Source: JBBRCE01 sp038205115 (GTDB lineage: Bacteria > Planctomycetota > Planctomycetia > Pirellulales > JBBRCE01). From it: a stretch of DNA of 64,000 nucleotides. The translations under genes were made by a program, and so were the position numbers. The stretch's first letter is position 1, and the number at the start of each line of letters is the position of its first letter. Below are positions 44,826-52,693 of this stretch, piece by piece. The notes below the pieces were generated by a model. The model worked only from the letters and a program-made list of their open reading frames with translations. It did no database searches and was not told the DNA's origin. The stretch covers positions 1 to 64,000 of the forward strand of contig JBBRCE010000020.1 in assembly GCA_038205115.1 (NCBI GenBank), given 5' to 3'.

Positions 44826-46319
44826 TTGAGTATCGCATCGTTTAATGAGTTGAATTTAGCGCCGGCCATTTGTCGCGCCCTGGTCGAAGAAAATTACACC
44901 ACCCCCACGCCCATCCAAGCCGGCGCCATTCCGCATTTGCTGCAACGGCTGGATCTGCTGGGTTGCGCGCAGACGGGCACCGGCAAGACGGCCGCCTTTG
45001 CGCTGCCGATTTTGCATTATCTGGAAACCAATCCCACGAAGGCGCGGCCGAATTGCCCACAAGTGCTGGTGCTGTCGCCCACACGTGAGTTGGCCGTACA
45101 AATTGCCGAGAGTTTTTCGAACTACGGCCGCCACGTGCGATTCCGCCAGACCGTGGTTTACGGTGGCGTGAGCCAAGTGGGCCAAGTTCGCAATTTGCAA
45201 CGCGGCGTCCACGTGGTGATTGCCACGCCGGGCCGCTTGCTGGATTTGATCGAACAAGGGCATCTGCGGCTCGACGACGTCCAGACGTTTGTGCTGGACG
45301 AAGCCGACCGCATGCTCGACATGGGCTTCATGCCGGACTTGAAGCGGATCATTAAAAAACTGCCGGAATCGCGGCAGTCGCTGTTCTTCTCGGCCACCAT
45401 GCCGCCCAAGGTTGCCGAACTGGCCGCCAGCTTGCTGCGTGAGCCGGTCCGCGTTTCGGTTACGCCGGAATCGTCCACCGTGGAATTGATTGAGCAGCGT
45501 GTGATGTTTGTGCCCAGCAGCAAGAAGCAAGCACTGCTGACGCACTTGATGGCAGCCGAGGGTTACCGGCGCGTGCTGGTATTCTCGCGCACCAAGCATG
45601 GCGCCGACAAACTGGCCCAGCACTTGTGCAAAAGCGGCATGCATGCCGATGCCATCCACGGCAACAAGTCGCAGAACGCACGCGAACGCACGTTGGCCCG
45701 CTTCCGGGCCGGTGGTTTGCGCGTGCTGGTTGCCACCGACGTGGCGGCTCGCGGTATTGACGTCGATGGCATTTCGCATGTCATTAACTTCGATCTGCCG
45801 CACGATCCCGAGTCGTATGTGCATCGCATTGGCCGTACCGGCCGTGCCGGCGCCACTGGCGAAGCGGTGTTGTTCTGCGATCCGAGCGAACGTGGCGGCC
45901 TCCGCGCCATCGAGCGGTTGACCAAGCGATCAATTCCGGTCGATGCCGATCATCCGTTCCAAGTGGTTGGCGGCGGTCATAGTCGCCCGGCCGGCGGAAA
46001 TTTCCGCCGTGGTGGCGATGCTCCGCGCAGTACTGGAGAACGCAGTGCCGGAGAACGCAGTGCCGGAGAACGCAGTGCAGCTCCGCGTGGCGATGGACAA
46101 TTCGAGCAAAGCGGTGAAGGCGCTCCGAGTCAGGGTGAAGGTCGCCCGGCGAACGCTGGCGGCAAGCGGCCGTTTGGCGGTGGACGCGGTCCGCGACCGT
46201 TCGGTACGGCCCGCCGTGCCGATGGCCCGCAAGCCAAGAAAAAGCGACGCCCGGCTGGTGCTGGCCCCGGCCGCAAAAAATTCGCCCGCAAGAGCAGCGG
46301 CAGTTCGGCGCAATCCTAA
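44826..46319 (+). CDS. DEAD-box RNA helicase (RhlE-like)
   Basis: This 497-residue ATP-dependent RNA helicase has the core motifs in order: FNELNLAPAI and the Q motif TPTPIQ, motif I AQTGTGKT (residues 48-55), PTRELA, TPGR, motif II DEAD (158-161), SAT, and the C-terminal RecA domain ending HRIGRTGRAG. A low-complexity tail of about 120 residues follows, including three SAGER repeats and then Gly/Arg/Lys-rich sequence suited to RNA binding. The start is TTG at 44826, chosen because AAAGGAA ends five bases before it and the family N-terminus LSIASFNELNLAP begins there. An ATG further upstream (44760) gives a tryptophan-rich extension unlike the family. Role is probably ribosome assembly or mRNA decay. 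Confidence 0.94.
   Translation: MSIASFNELNLAPAICRALVEENYTTPTPIQAGAIPHLLQRLDLLGCAQTGTGKTAAFALPILHYLETNPTKARPNCPQVLVLSPTRELAVQIAESFSNYGRHVRFRQTVVYGGVSQVGQVRNLQRGVHVVIATPGRLLDLIEQGHLRLDDVQTFVLDEADRMLDMGFMPDLKRIIKKLPESRQSLFFSATMPPKVAELAASLLREPVRVSVTPESSTVELIEQRVMFVPSSKKQALLTHLMAAEGYRRVLVFSRTKHGADKLAQHLCKSGMHADAIHGNKSQNARERTLARFRAGGLRVLVATDVAARGIDVDGISHVINFDLPHDPESYVHRIGRTGRAGATGEAVLFCDPSERGGLRAIERLTKRSIPVDADHPFQVVGGGHSRPAGGNFRRGGDAPRSTGERSAGERSAGERSAAPRGDGQFEQSGEGAPSQGEGRPANAGGKRPFGGGRGPRPFGTARRADGPQAKKKRRPAGAGPGRKKFARKSSGSSAQS
46035..46079 (+). repeat. 15-base tandem repeat in the helicase tail
   Basis: Three tandem copies of GGAGAACGCAGTGCC (the last differs at its final base) encode SAGER repeats in the basic tail of the helicase. 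The unit length keeps frame. Confidence 0.9.
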
Positions 46320-46374
46320 TCGGACCGCAAACCGTTGCATTCCAACGCGGCGTACACTGTGGGCAGAAAACGCC

Positions 46375-46962
46375 CTAGGTTTCACGCGAAGCTGGAGCAA
46401 GCGCATCGACTGCCAACGGTTCGACCTGCACGGTCGAAAGCCTGCCTGAAACGACGCGATAGCCGGCCATGCCCTGGGGTGTGGCCGGCTGTTCTTTTTG
46501 CAGCGTTACGATCGGGCGCGGCTTAATCAGGCGATAGGTCAGTAAGCTGGCTGCGCCGCCCAACAGCGAAAACACGCCGGGCATCAGCCACACGCCGGCC
46601 ATACCCAGACGCAGTTTCAGATCGGTGTCGGCGTCAATCTTAACGCTTGCGTCCGATGGGTCGCCAGCATACGCCGGAATCACCAGCGTCAGACCGCCAT
46701 TGGAAATCGCTTGCGAAATCAGAATGGCCATCGTGATCGCGCAGCACACAAATGGCATCGCTCCGGCGATTAAGCCTGCGCGAAAGAAAATCTGCTGTTT
46801 GCCCTCGGCGTTTAAGGCCGCTGTTAACCAGATGGCCGGTGTGATCAACATGGACACAAGCAGTGCAATTCCGCACCACGTGGCCGACACGCCGAACACC
46901 ACGCCGCAAAACAGGGCCGCGGCCGTGACCACAATGAACATCGTGCGCAACTGAAATTGCAT
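46375..46962 (-). CDS. hypothetical membrane protein
   Basis: This 195-residue protein starts MQFQLRTMFIVVTAAALF. This FxLRTMF-type opening before a first helix is common in planctomycetal membrane proteins. Four hydrophobic segments are visible (about residues 7-24, 28-50, 66-86 and 122-144), with a polar loop (IPAYAGDPSDASVKIDADTD) between the third and fourth. GGGAGG lies seven bases before the ATG. No family was recognised. It is divergent from queA and convergent with the helicase gene. Confidence 0.75.
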   Translation of the reverse strand: MQFQLRTMFIVVTAAALFCGVVFGVSATWCGIALLVSMLITPAIWLTAALNAEGKQQIFFRAGLIAGAMPFVCCAITMAILISQAISNGGLTLVIPAYAGDPSDASVKIDADTDLKLRLGMAGVWLMPGVFSLLGGAASLLTYRLIKPRPIVTLQKEQPATPQGMAGYRVVSGRLSTVQVEPLAVDALAPASRET

Positions 46963-47125
46963 CGCCACACCTCCCTGCGTGCCTGCGTGAGCGTAAAGTG
47001 CGGAAATCAGAATAGCAGCCAGCGGTCGCATTTCAAGCGGTTCGTCTTGGCCGCGCGGTTTTGCTATAATCCCGGTCCGCGGCAGCCACGTGAGTTGCCG
47101 CAGAACTCCCGGGCAGCATAGACAC

Positions 47126-48238
47126 ATGTCGGAACTGGATCGCTACGATTATCAACTACCCCGTGAGTTGATTGCCCAGGAGCCATTGGCCGACCGCAAC
47201 GATGCGCGGTTGATGGTGGTCAATCGTCGGCAGCAGTCGATCGAACATGCTTACATTCGCGATTTGCCGCGCATTTTGCGACGTGGCGATTGCCTGATTT
47301 CCAACGACACGCGCGTGGTGCCCGCCCGGCTGCTCGGCGAGCGCGATGCAACCGGCGGTCGCTGGGAAGGCCTGTTTTTGGAAGCCAACGCCGATGGTTT
47401 TTGGCGGCTGCTATGTAAAACGCGCGGCAAGCTGCGGCCCGGCGAGACGGTTACGCTTTGGGATCGCGACGTGCGGCCGGTGGCCACGCTGGAATTGATC
47501 GCGCGGCAAGATGCCGGCGTCTGGCTGGCGCGGCCGACGCGGTTGTCAGCTTATCGTCCGCCCGCTTCGACATTGCCACCAGCGCTGCAGCCCGCGCATT
47601 CGCCATCGTCGGAGTCCTTCGAACTGCTGGAGCAGATTGGCCGCGTGCCGCTGCCGCATTACATTCGCGACGGCGAAATGAACGACGCGGACCGCTACAG
47701 TTATCAGACCGTGTTTGCCCGCGAGCCCGGCGCCGTTGCCGCGCCGACCGCCGGATTGCATTTCACCCACGAGCTGCTGATTGAATTGGTGGGCAGCGGT
47801 ATCCAGCAATGTCGCGTCACGCTGCATGTGGGTATGGATACGTTTCGTCCGATTACCGTCGAGCATTTGGACCAGCATCCGATGCACACCGAATGGGGAC
47901 GCATCGAACAACCGGCGGTCGATGCGATTGCCCGTTGCAAGGCGGCCGGTCAGCGGGCCGTGGCTATTGGCACCACCAGCGTCCGCGTTTTAGAAACGGC
48001 CGCGCGAGAATCAGGCATTCTAGGGAGTTGGTCGGGGCAGACCGATCTGTTCATCCGCCCGCCATTTCCGTTTCGGGTGGTCGATGCCTTGATGACCAAC
48101 TTCCATTTGCCGCGGACCACGCTGATCGTGCTGGTGCACACGTTTGGTGGCGAAGAATTGATGCGCCGTGCTTATCAAGCAGCAATCGAGCAGCGCTATC
48201 GGTTTTACAGCTATGGCGACGCCATGATCATTCTATAA
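47126..48238 (+). CDS. queA: S-adenosylmethionine:tRNA ribosyltransferase-isomerase
   Basis: QueA transfers and rearranges the ribose of S-adenosylmethionine onto preQ1 at the wobble position of tRNAs for Asn, Asp, His and Tyr, giving epoxyqueuosine. The 370-residue protein has YDYQLPRELIAQEPLADRND, ISNDTRVVPARLLG, QTVFAREPGAVAAPTAGLHF, TLHVGMDTFRP, IGTTSVRVLE and TDLFIRPPFPFRVVDALMTN, all conserved. The start at 47126 matches the family N-terminus (MSELDRYDYQLP); the upstream 47090 ATG is not used. No other queuosine gene is in the window. Confidence 0.96.
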   Translation: MSELDRYDYQLPRELIAQEPLADRNDARLMVVNRRQQSIEHAYIRDLPRILRRGDCLISNDTRVVPARLLGERDATGGRWEGLFLEANADGFWRLLCKTRGKLRPGETVTLWDRDVRPVATLELIARQDAGVWLARPTRLSAYRPPASTLPPALQPAHSPSSESFELLEQIGRVPLPHYIRDGEMNDADRYSYQTVFAREPGAVAAPTAGLHFTHELLIELVGSGIQQCRVTLHVGMDTFRPITVEHLDQHPMHTEWGRIEQPAVDAIARCKAAGQRAVAIGTTSVRVLETAARESGILGSWSGQTDLFIRPPFPFRVVDALMTNFHLPRTTLIVLVHTFGGEELMRRAYQAAIEQRYRFYSYGDAMIIL

Positions 48239-48271
48239 AAAAAACCGGCAGCAGATTATCTCTGCTGCCGG
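48237..48271 (-). terminator. intrinsic terminator of the cupin gene
   Basis: On the minus strand a perfect ten-base-pair stem (plus-strand arms CCGGCAGCAG 48245-48254 and CTGCTGCCGG 48262-48271) is followed by eight T (A-run at 48237-48244). It lies 37 bases after the cupin stop and touches the queA stop codon, so the convergent gene has no separate T-tailed terminator. Confidence 0.88.
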
Positions 48272-48308
48272 CTCGAACGCATGATTTTGATGCTCAGCGG
48301 ATCCAAGT

Positions 48309-48785
48309 TCAGGCATGCGTGATGGCGCTGCGAGCGGGCGGGTCGCTGGCCGGAAACGACTCCATCGAAGCCTCATCGACCACGTCAATGTTTGGCGGAC
48401 GGTGATGTTCCGGAAGATTTGCGTGCGCCTCATCGGCCGCCCGCGCTGTGTCGACGCTCGCAGACGCGGCATGACCGGTGATTAGGACGGACGATTGCTC
48501 GAGGGCCTTAATCGAATGCGGTTCGTTGGCCTGCAAATAAATCATTTGGCCGTTATCGAGCGTGGTGTCGCGTCCATGAGCCGTGACGGCCACCTTGCCT
48601 TGCAGGCAATGCACGGTCACGCTGCTGGGCATCTGCCGCGTATCGATTTCTTCGCCTGGCGGCATCAAGATTCGATGTAATTCCATATCGTTAGCCTTGA
48701 CGACCGTGTCGGTGGTCTGACTGGCCGTCGCCGGACCAAGCTGAAGTGGCAGCACTTGGCCCGAACTTGTATGCGACTGTGACAT
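48309..48785 (-). CDS. cupin-fold small protein
   Basis: This 158-residue protein has a single cupin barrel (about residues 24-105): MELHRILMPPGEEIDTRQM, VHCLQGKVAVTAHGRDTTLDNGQMIYL and NEPHSIKALEQSSVLIT. The classic metal-binding histidine/glutamate set is largely replaced, so it may bind a ligand without metal. The C-terminal tail of about 50 residues carries DEASMESFPASDPPA, a short motif I have seen at the ends of unrelated bacterial proteins. AAAGGAG lies seven bases before the ATG. It has its own terminator. Substrate unknown. Confidence 0.8.
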   Translation of the reverse strand: MSQSHTSSGQVLPLQLGPATASQTTDTVVKANDMELHRILMPPGEEIDTRQMPSSVTVHCLQGKVAVTAHGRDTTLDNGQMIYLQANEPHSIKALEQSSVLITGHAASASVDTARAADEAHANLPEHHRPPNIDVVDEASMESFPASDPPARSAITHA

Positions 48786-48956
48786 ATTCGCTCCTTTATT
48801 TGGACCAATCGGTAAGATTGGCGGTTCACGCACGTAATAAGTGCATGGCGGTGCAATCGGCGTGCCTTAAATCTTAAGATTGCTCTAGAAAGTCGGCAAT
48901 TTAGGCGAAATCGCTTGCGGGCGGTGGGTTGTTGTCGAATAATGGGGGGCTAGCTC

Positions 48957-49034
48957 ATGATTGACGCGACCGCCCCCAATCTGCCCGCCCTGCGGCAGTT
49001 CGCATGGCCAATTCCGTTCCTCTGCAATGGTTGA
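48957..49034 (+). CDS. candidate leader ORF upstream of the RDD operon
   Basis: The 25-codon open frame (starts MIDATAPNLPALRQF) has a strong GGGGGG ribosome site five bases before ATG. It ends eight bases before the RDD gene start, so it could couple translation into the operon. No conserved features are recognised, and coding is not proven. Confidence 0.3.
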   Translation: MIDATAPNLPALRQFAWPIPFLCNG

Positions 49035-49042
49035 AGTTTGCG

Positions 49043-49981
49043 ATGCCAGAATCGGTCACACAGCTCGACTCGCGCATTGAGGTCGTCACGCCGGAAAACA
49101 TTGCCTATCAGTTCCGAATTGCTGGCCCCTTTCGCCGCGCGTTGGCCTATTTGATTGACCTGGCGATCATTGTGGTCGCGATGGTGTCGCTGTTTTTGGC
49201 CTTGGCCATCTCCAGCTTGATCTCCGGTTTGGGAGGTTACGCGTCCTTACCGATTTTGATTATTCTGTTTATTGCCATGTGGTTTTATGGCGGTTTTTTC
49301 GAAACCGTGTGGAACGGTCAGACGCCAGGCAAGCGACTGACAGGCGTGCGCGTGGTCACCGTGGAAGGCCAACCGATCGATGCCATGCAGGCAACCCTTC
49401 GAAATGTGTTGCGGTTGCTCGACGGCTTTCCGTTCTTCTTATTGCCGCTGGCACAAGAGATTCGGCTGTTGCAAGCGTTTCCGATGCCGACGTTTCAGTT
49501 TGGACTGATTGCCATGCTGTGCAGTCGGCGTTATCAACGGATGGGCGATCTGGTCTGCGGCACCATTGTGGTCATCGACGATAAATCGTGGCTGGTCGGC
49601 GTCACAAAAATTACCGAGCCAGAAGCCATTCGGCTGGCGGCGTTCGTGCCGGCCAACTTCCGACCGAGTCGTAGCTTGAGTAAGGCGATTTCGAGTTACG
49701 TCGATCGGCGGAATCGATTTTCGTGGGGACGCCGGGCGGAAATTGTTCGCCACTTGGGCGAGCCGCTGCGCGCCCAATTCAAACTCCCGCCCCAAGTCAA
49801 CCTCGATATGCTGCTGTGCGCCGTTTACTATCACACGTTTGTGTTGGATCAAACTGGCAGTCGCCCGAGCGCGCAGGGACGCCGCCCGCCGGCGCCGCCG
49901 GTGATGTTGCCGCCGCCAGATCGCTGGCAAAATTCATCGCATGCAGATTCCAATTACGACCCTTGGCAAGCGAACTCCTAG
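49043..49981 (+). CDS. RDD family membrane protein
   Basis: This 312-residue protein has an RDD domain (about residues 25-180). The family's characteristic Arg/Asp-Asp pair is visible as GPFRRALAYLIDLAIIVVAM, followed by the second helix LPILIILFIAMWFYGGFFETVW and NGQTPGKRLTGVRVV. The C-terminal 120 residues are soluble and basic, with a Pro-rich tail. The ATG at 49043 (MPESVTQLDSRIEVVTPENIA) is preferred over the ATG at 49004 because the shorter form begins where the planctomycetal RDD proteins begin. It is the first gene of a seven-gene operon. Confidence 0.9.
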   Translation: MPESVTQLDSRIEVVTPENIAYQFRIAGPFRRALAYLIDLAIIVVAMVSLFLALAISSLISGLGGYASLPILIILFIAMWFYGGFFETVWNGQTPGKRLTGVRVVTVEGQPIDAMQATLRNVLRLLDGFPFFLLPLAQEIRLLQAFPMPTFQFGLIAMLCSRRYQRMGDLVCGTIVVIDDKSWLVGVTKITEPEAIRLAAFVPANFRPSRSLSKAISSYVDRRNRFSWGRRAEIVRHLGEPLRAQFKLPPQVNLDMLLCAVYYHTFVLDQTGSRPSAQGRRPPAPPVMLPPPDRWQNSSHADSNYDPWQANS

Positions 49982-49990
49982 CGAGCTGCA

Positions 49991-50965
49991 ATGAAGGTTG
50001 CTGAACTACTCGAATCGCGACGCCAGAATTGGAAGGCATTGGAGCATCTCTGCCTAATGATGGAGCGTCCTAACCACGGGCGCATGGGCGCGGAGCAGAT
50101 GCTGCGCTTCGGCTCGTTGTACCGGGCCGCCTGCGCCGATCTGGCCTTGGCCGATTCGTATCAATTGCCGCCCAACACCGTTTTCTATTTGCACAGTCTG
50201 GTCGGGCGGGCGCACAACCAATTGTATCGCAGTCGCATTTTCAAATTTCGGCAGTGGGGAAAATCGCTGTTTTACGACGTGCCGCAGTCGCTGTTCAAAG
50301 ATCGCTGCCTGCGGCTGGCGACCGTGCTGTTCTGGGGTGTTTTTCTGGCCTCGATGTTCATGGCCAGTCGCGATCCGCAGTTTGCTTACTACATTGTGGG
50401 CGATGCGACGATCGAGCAGATGGAAGAGATGTATGCTTCGCCCGTCGAAGGCCGCGATGCCAGCATGAGCAGCACGGCGATGGGCTTTTACGTTTGGCAC
50501 AACACCTCCATCGGGCTGGAATGCCTGGCGTTTGGATTGTTCTTTGGCGTTGGTGGCTTGCCGGTGGTGACGTTTAATGCCGCGGTGCTGGGCGCCGTAT
50601 TTGGTTACATGACCCACTCGGCCGGCAAGGTGAATTTCTTTCAGTTTGTCACCGCGCACGGTCCGTTCGAACTGACGGCCATCGTGCTCTGCGCCGGCGC
50701 TGGCATGCGGCTGGGCTTTGCACTGGTGGACACGCATGGGATGTCGCGCGGCGCTTCGCTCCGGCAAGCCGGCCGCGAAGTCTTGCCGATGGCGGGCGCG
50801 GCAATTGTGATGTTTGCGCTGGCCGCCTTGATCGAAGGGTTTTTGTCACCATCGGCCGCGCCGTATGCGGTCAAAGCCGCGGTGGCGGTGATTTCTACCT
50901 TGTTGCTGCTGTTCTATTTTGTGGTGCTTGGCTGGCCACGGGGAGCTGCCCATGCAACTGGATAG
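49991..50965 (+). CDS. SpoIIM-like (stage II sporulation protein M family) membrane protein
   Basis: This 324-residue protein has an N-terminal helical region (LESRRQNWKALEHLCLMMER) and a C-terminal membrane part with about five helices, starting at VLFWGVFLASMFMASRD. It includes the conserved IGLECLAFGLFFGVGGLPVVTFNAAVLGAVFGYM and FFQFVTAHGPFELTAIVLCAGAGMRLG. SpoIIM relatives occur in many non-sporulating bacteria beside RDD, MoxR and DUF58 genes, as here. The start follows the RDD stop by nine bases. The next gene overlaps its end. Confidence 0.9.
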   Translation: MKVAELLESRRQNWKALEHLCLMMERPNHGRMGAEQMLRFGSLYRAACADLALADSYQLPPNTVFYLHSLVGRAHNQLYRSRIFKFRQWGKSLFYDVPQSLFKDRCLRLATVLFWGVFLASMFMASRDPQFAYYIVGDATIEQMEEMYASPVEGRDASMSSTAMGFYVWHNTSIGLECLAFGLFFGVGGLPVVTFNAAVLGAVFGYMTHSAGKVNFFQFVTAHGPFELTAIVLCAGAGMRLGFALVDTHGMSRGASLRQAGREVLPMAGAAIVMFALAALIEGFLSPSAAPYAVKAAVAVISTLLLLFYFVVLGWPRGAAHATG

Positions 50966-51779
50966 TACGCGGATTGCCATTCGCGAGCGCGATATTCTGG
51001 ATATCTGCGATCTCTCGCTACAGGTCTTTCGGGTTTTTGCCCGACCGCTGCTGCTGGCATTGGCTGTCGGGATCGTGCCGATGATGGCGCTGAACTATCT
51101 ACTGCTAGGCATGCTGGACTACGAACGGCTGGCGACGCCGGGACCGCATCAAAGCGATAACGCGATGACCTATTATTATGCGTGTCTGACGCTGGTGATT
51201 TGGGAGATTCCGTTGGCCACCGCGCCGGCCACGCTGTTTTTGGGTCAAGCGATGTTTGCTCCGGAGATTAGCGGCCGGCAGTTGATTCGGGATTTACGGC
51301 GCTCGCTGCCGCAGTTGCTGGTTTTTCAGGTGTTTCTCCGCGGACTGCTAACGCCCATTTGCTTGTGGATTTTGCCGTACACGTTTCGGCCTTATCTCAA
51401 CGAAGTGATTCTGCTTGAGCGGAATCCGCTGTACGCCAAACGCAACGGCATGTCCACCTGGAAGCGTTGCAACGCGCTGCATGATGGCAGCTTTGGCGAC
51501 TTGCTTGGGCGCTGGATGGCGACTTTGGTCTTTGCCGCGTTGATGACCGTCTCGTTTTATTACGCCCTATGGTTCGGTTATTCGAAAGTGCTGCGTGACA
51601 GCGCCGATGAAGCCGCCAAATACAGCCTGGTGTTTCCGCTGGCGTTGTGGCTAACGGTGGGCTACTTTACCGTGGTGCGGTTTTTAAGCTACTTGGATTT
51701 ACGAATTCGTCGCGAAGGCTGGGAAGTGGAACTGCAAATGCGGGCGGAAGCCGCGAGTCTGACGAGGTTGCCCACATGA
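50952..51779 (+). CDS. multi-pass membrane protein of the MoxR-DUF58 operon
   Basis: This 275-residue protein has about five hydrophobic segments (ARPLLLALAVGIVPMMALNYLLLG, YYYACLTLVIWEIPLATAPATLF, LLVFQVFLRGLLTPICLWILPY, WMATLVFAALMTVSFYYALWFGY and VFPLALWLTVGYFTVVRFLSYL). It resembles the third membrane protein found between SpoIIM-like and DUF4129 genes in planctomycetal operons. I know no named family. The ATG at 50952 overlaps the SpoIIM gene by 14 bases, with GGGGAG just before it. The stop overlaps the next ATG. Confidence 0.75.
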   Translation: MQLDSTRIAIRERDILDICDLSLQVFRVFARPLLLALAVGIVPMMALNYLLLGMLDYERLATPGPHQSDNAMTYYYACLTLVIWEIPLATAPATLFLGQAMFAPEISGRQLIRDLRRSLPQLLVFQVFLRGLLTPICLWILPYTFRPYLNEVILLERNPLYAKRNGMSTWKRCNALHDGSFGDLLGRWMATLVFAALMTVSFYYALWFGYSKVLRDSADEAAKYSLVFPLALWLTVGYFTVVRFLSYLDLRIRREGWEVELQMRAEAASLTRLPT

Positions 51780-52693
51780 TCAACCGAGCGAATGACTGGT
51801 TGCGGCAGTGGGCCGTGCGCTCCGCATGCATCGCGTGCGCCGCGCTTGTGTTGGTTGCCGGCGCCGCGGTGGCGCGCGCGCAATCCGCGGCCGAAGCCGA
51901 AGGCGATGCCGCCGCCAGCAAGCCGGCCAGCAGGGAGACCGAAAGCGATCCCGCGGTGCGCTCCGGACGCGAAGCGCTGGGTCGCGCGCCGAACTATCCC
52001 TGGTACGATGCGGAGTCCGATTCGCTGCGGCCGGCAGGATTTGCACGCCAATCGCAAAACAACTCCAATAATCAGCAAACGCCGCCCAAGCAACAAGCGC
52101 CTTCGTCGTCCAGAAGCTCGGGCGGGTCGTCGTCGGGCGGCAAGTCCTCAAGTAGTCCTCCGGCTTCGCTGCCCAACACCGGCATCGCCAGTACTTTTGT
52201 GCAAGGACTGATGTGGCTCGTGCTGGCGCTGGTACTGTGTGCCTTGGTTTACATGGTCATCCAGGCGTATCTGAATCGTGAAAATTCGGCGGCGGCAAAG
52301 TCGACCGAACTGGACGCGGCCGATTCGCGGACCGAGACCGAGCGAGTGGAAGCCCTGCCGTTTGCCGTGCGACCGACGATATCCGGTTTACTGGACGAGG
52401 CTCGGCGAAACTACGAAGCCGGCAACTATCGCGAGGCGATCATTTATTTTTACAGTCACGTCTTGGTGGAATTGGATCGCGCCCAACTGATTCGACTGGA
52501 GCGAGGCAAGACCAATCGAGAGTACTTACGGGAAGTCAATGATCGCCGACCGGTGCGCGACGTGCTCGAGCCCACGATGGTCAGTTTCGAAGACGTGTTT
52601 TTTGGCGATCACGTGCTGCAGCGCGAGCAGTTCGAAACCTGCTGGCAACAATTACCTGATTTGGAGCGGTTGTTGCAAACTGCTGCGCGATGA
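51776..52693 (+). CDS. DUF4129 domain protein
   Basis: This 305-residue protein has a signal peptide (RSACIACAALVLVAGAAVARAQ), a disordered Ser/Gln/Gly-rich stretch (about 50-135), one transmembrane helix (MWLVLALVLCALVYMVIQAYL) and the C-terminal DUF4129 domain (LLDEARRNYEAGNYREAIIYFYSHVLVELDRAQLIRL and NREYLREV). DUF4129 is often fused to transglutaminase domains in other phyla; here it stands alone. Start and stop overlap both neighbours by four bases (ATGA), strong evidence of translational coupling. Confidence 0.9.
   Translation: MINRANDWLRQWAVRSACIACAALVLVAGAAVARAQSAAEAEGDAAASKPASRETESDPAVRSGREALGRAPNYPWYDAESDSLRPAGFARQSQNNSNNQQTPPKQQAPSSSRSSGGSSSGGKSSSSPPASLPNTGIASTFVQGLMWLVLALVLCALVYMVIQAYLNRENSAAAKSTELDAADSRTETERVEALPFAVRPTISGLLDEARRNYEAGNYREAIIYFYSHVLVELDRAQLIRLERGKTNREYLREVNDRRPVRDVLEPTMVSFEDVFFGDHVLQREQFETCWQQLPDLERLLQTAAR

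Noticed and set aside
49004..49042. Longer RDD protein start
   Set aside because: The 13-residue extension lies inside the leader ORF and does not match the usual RDD N-terminus; the shorter start is preferred, though not proven.
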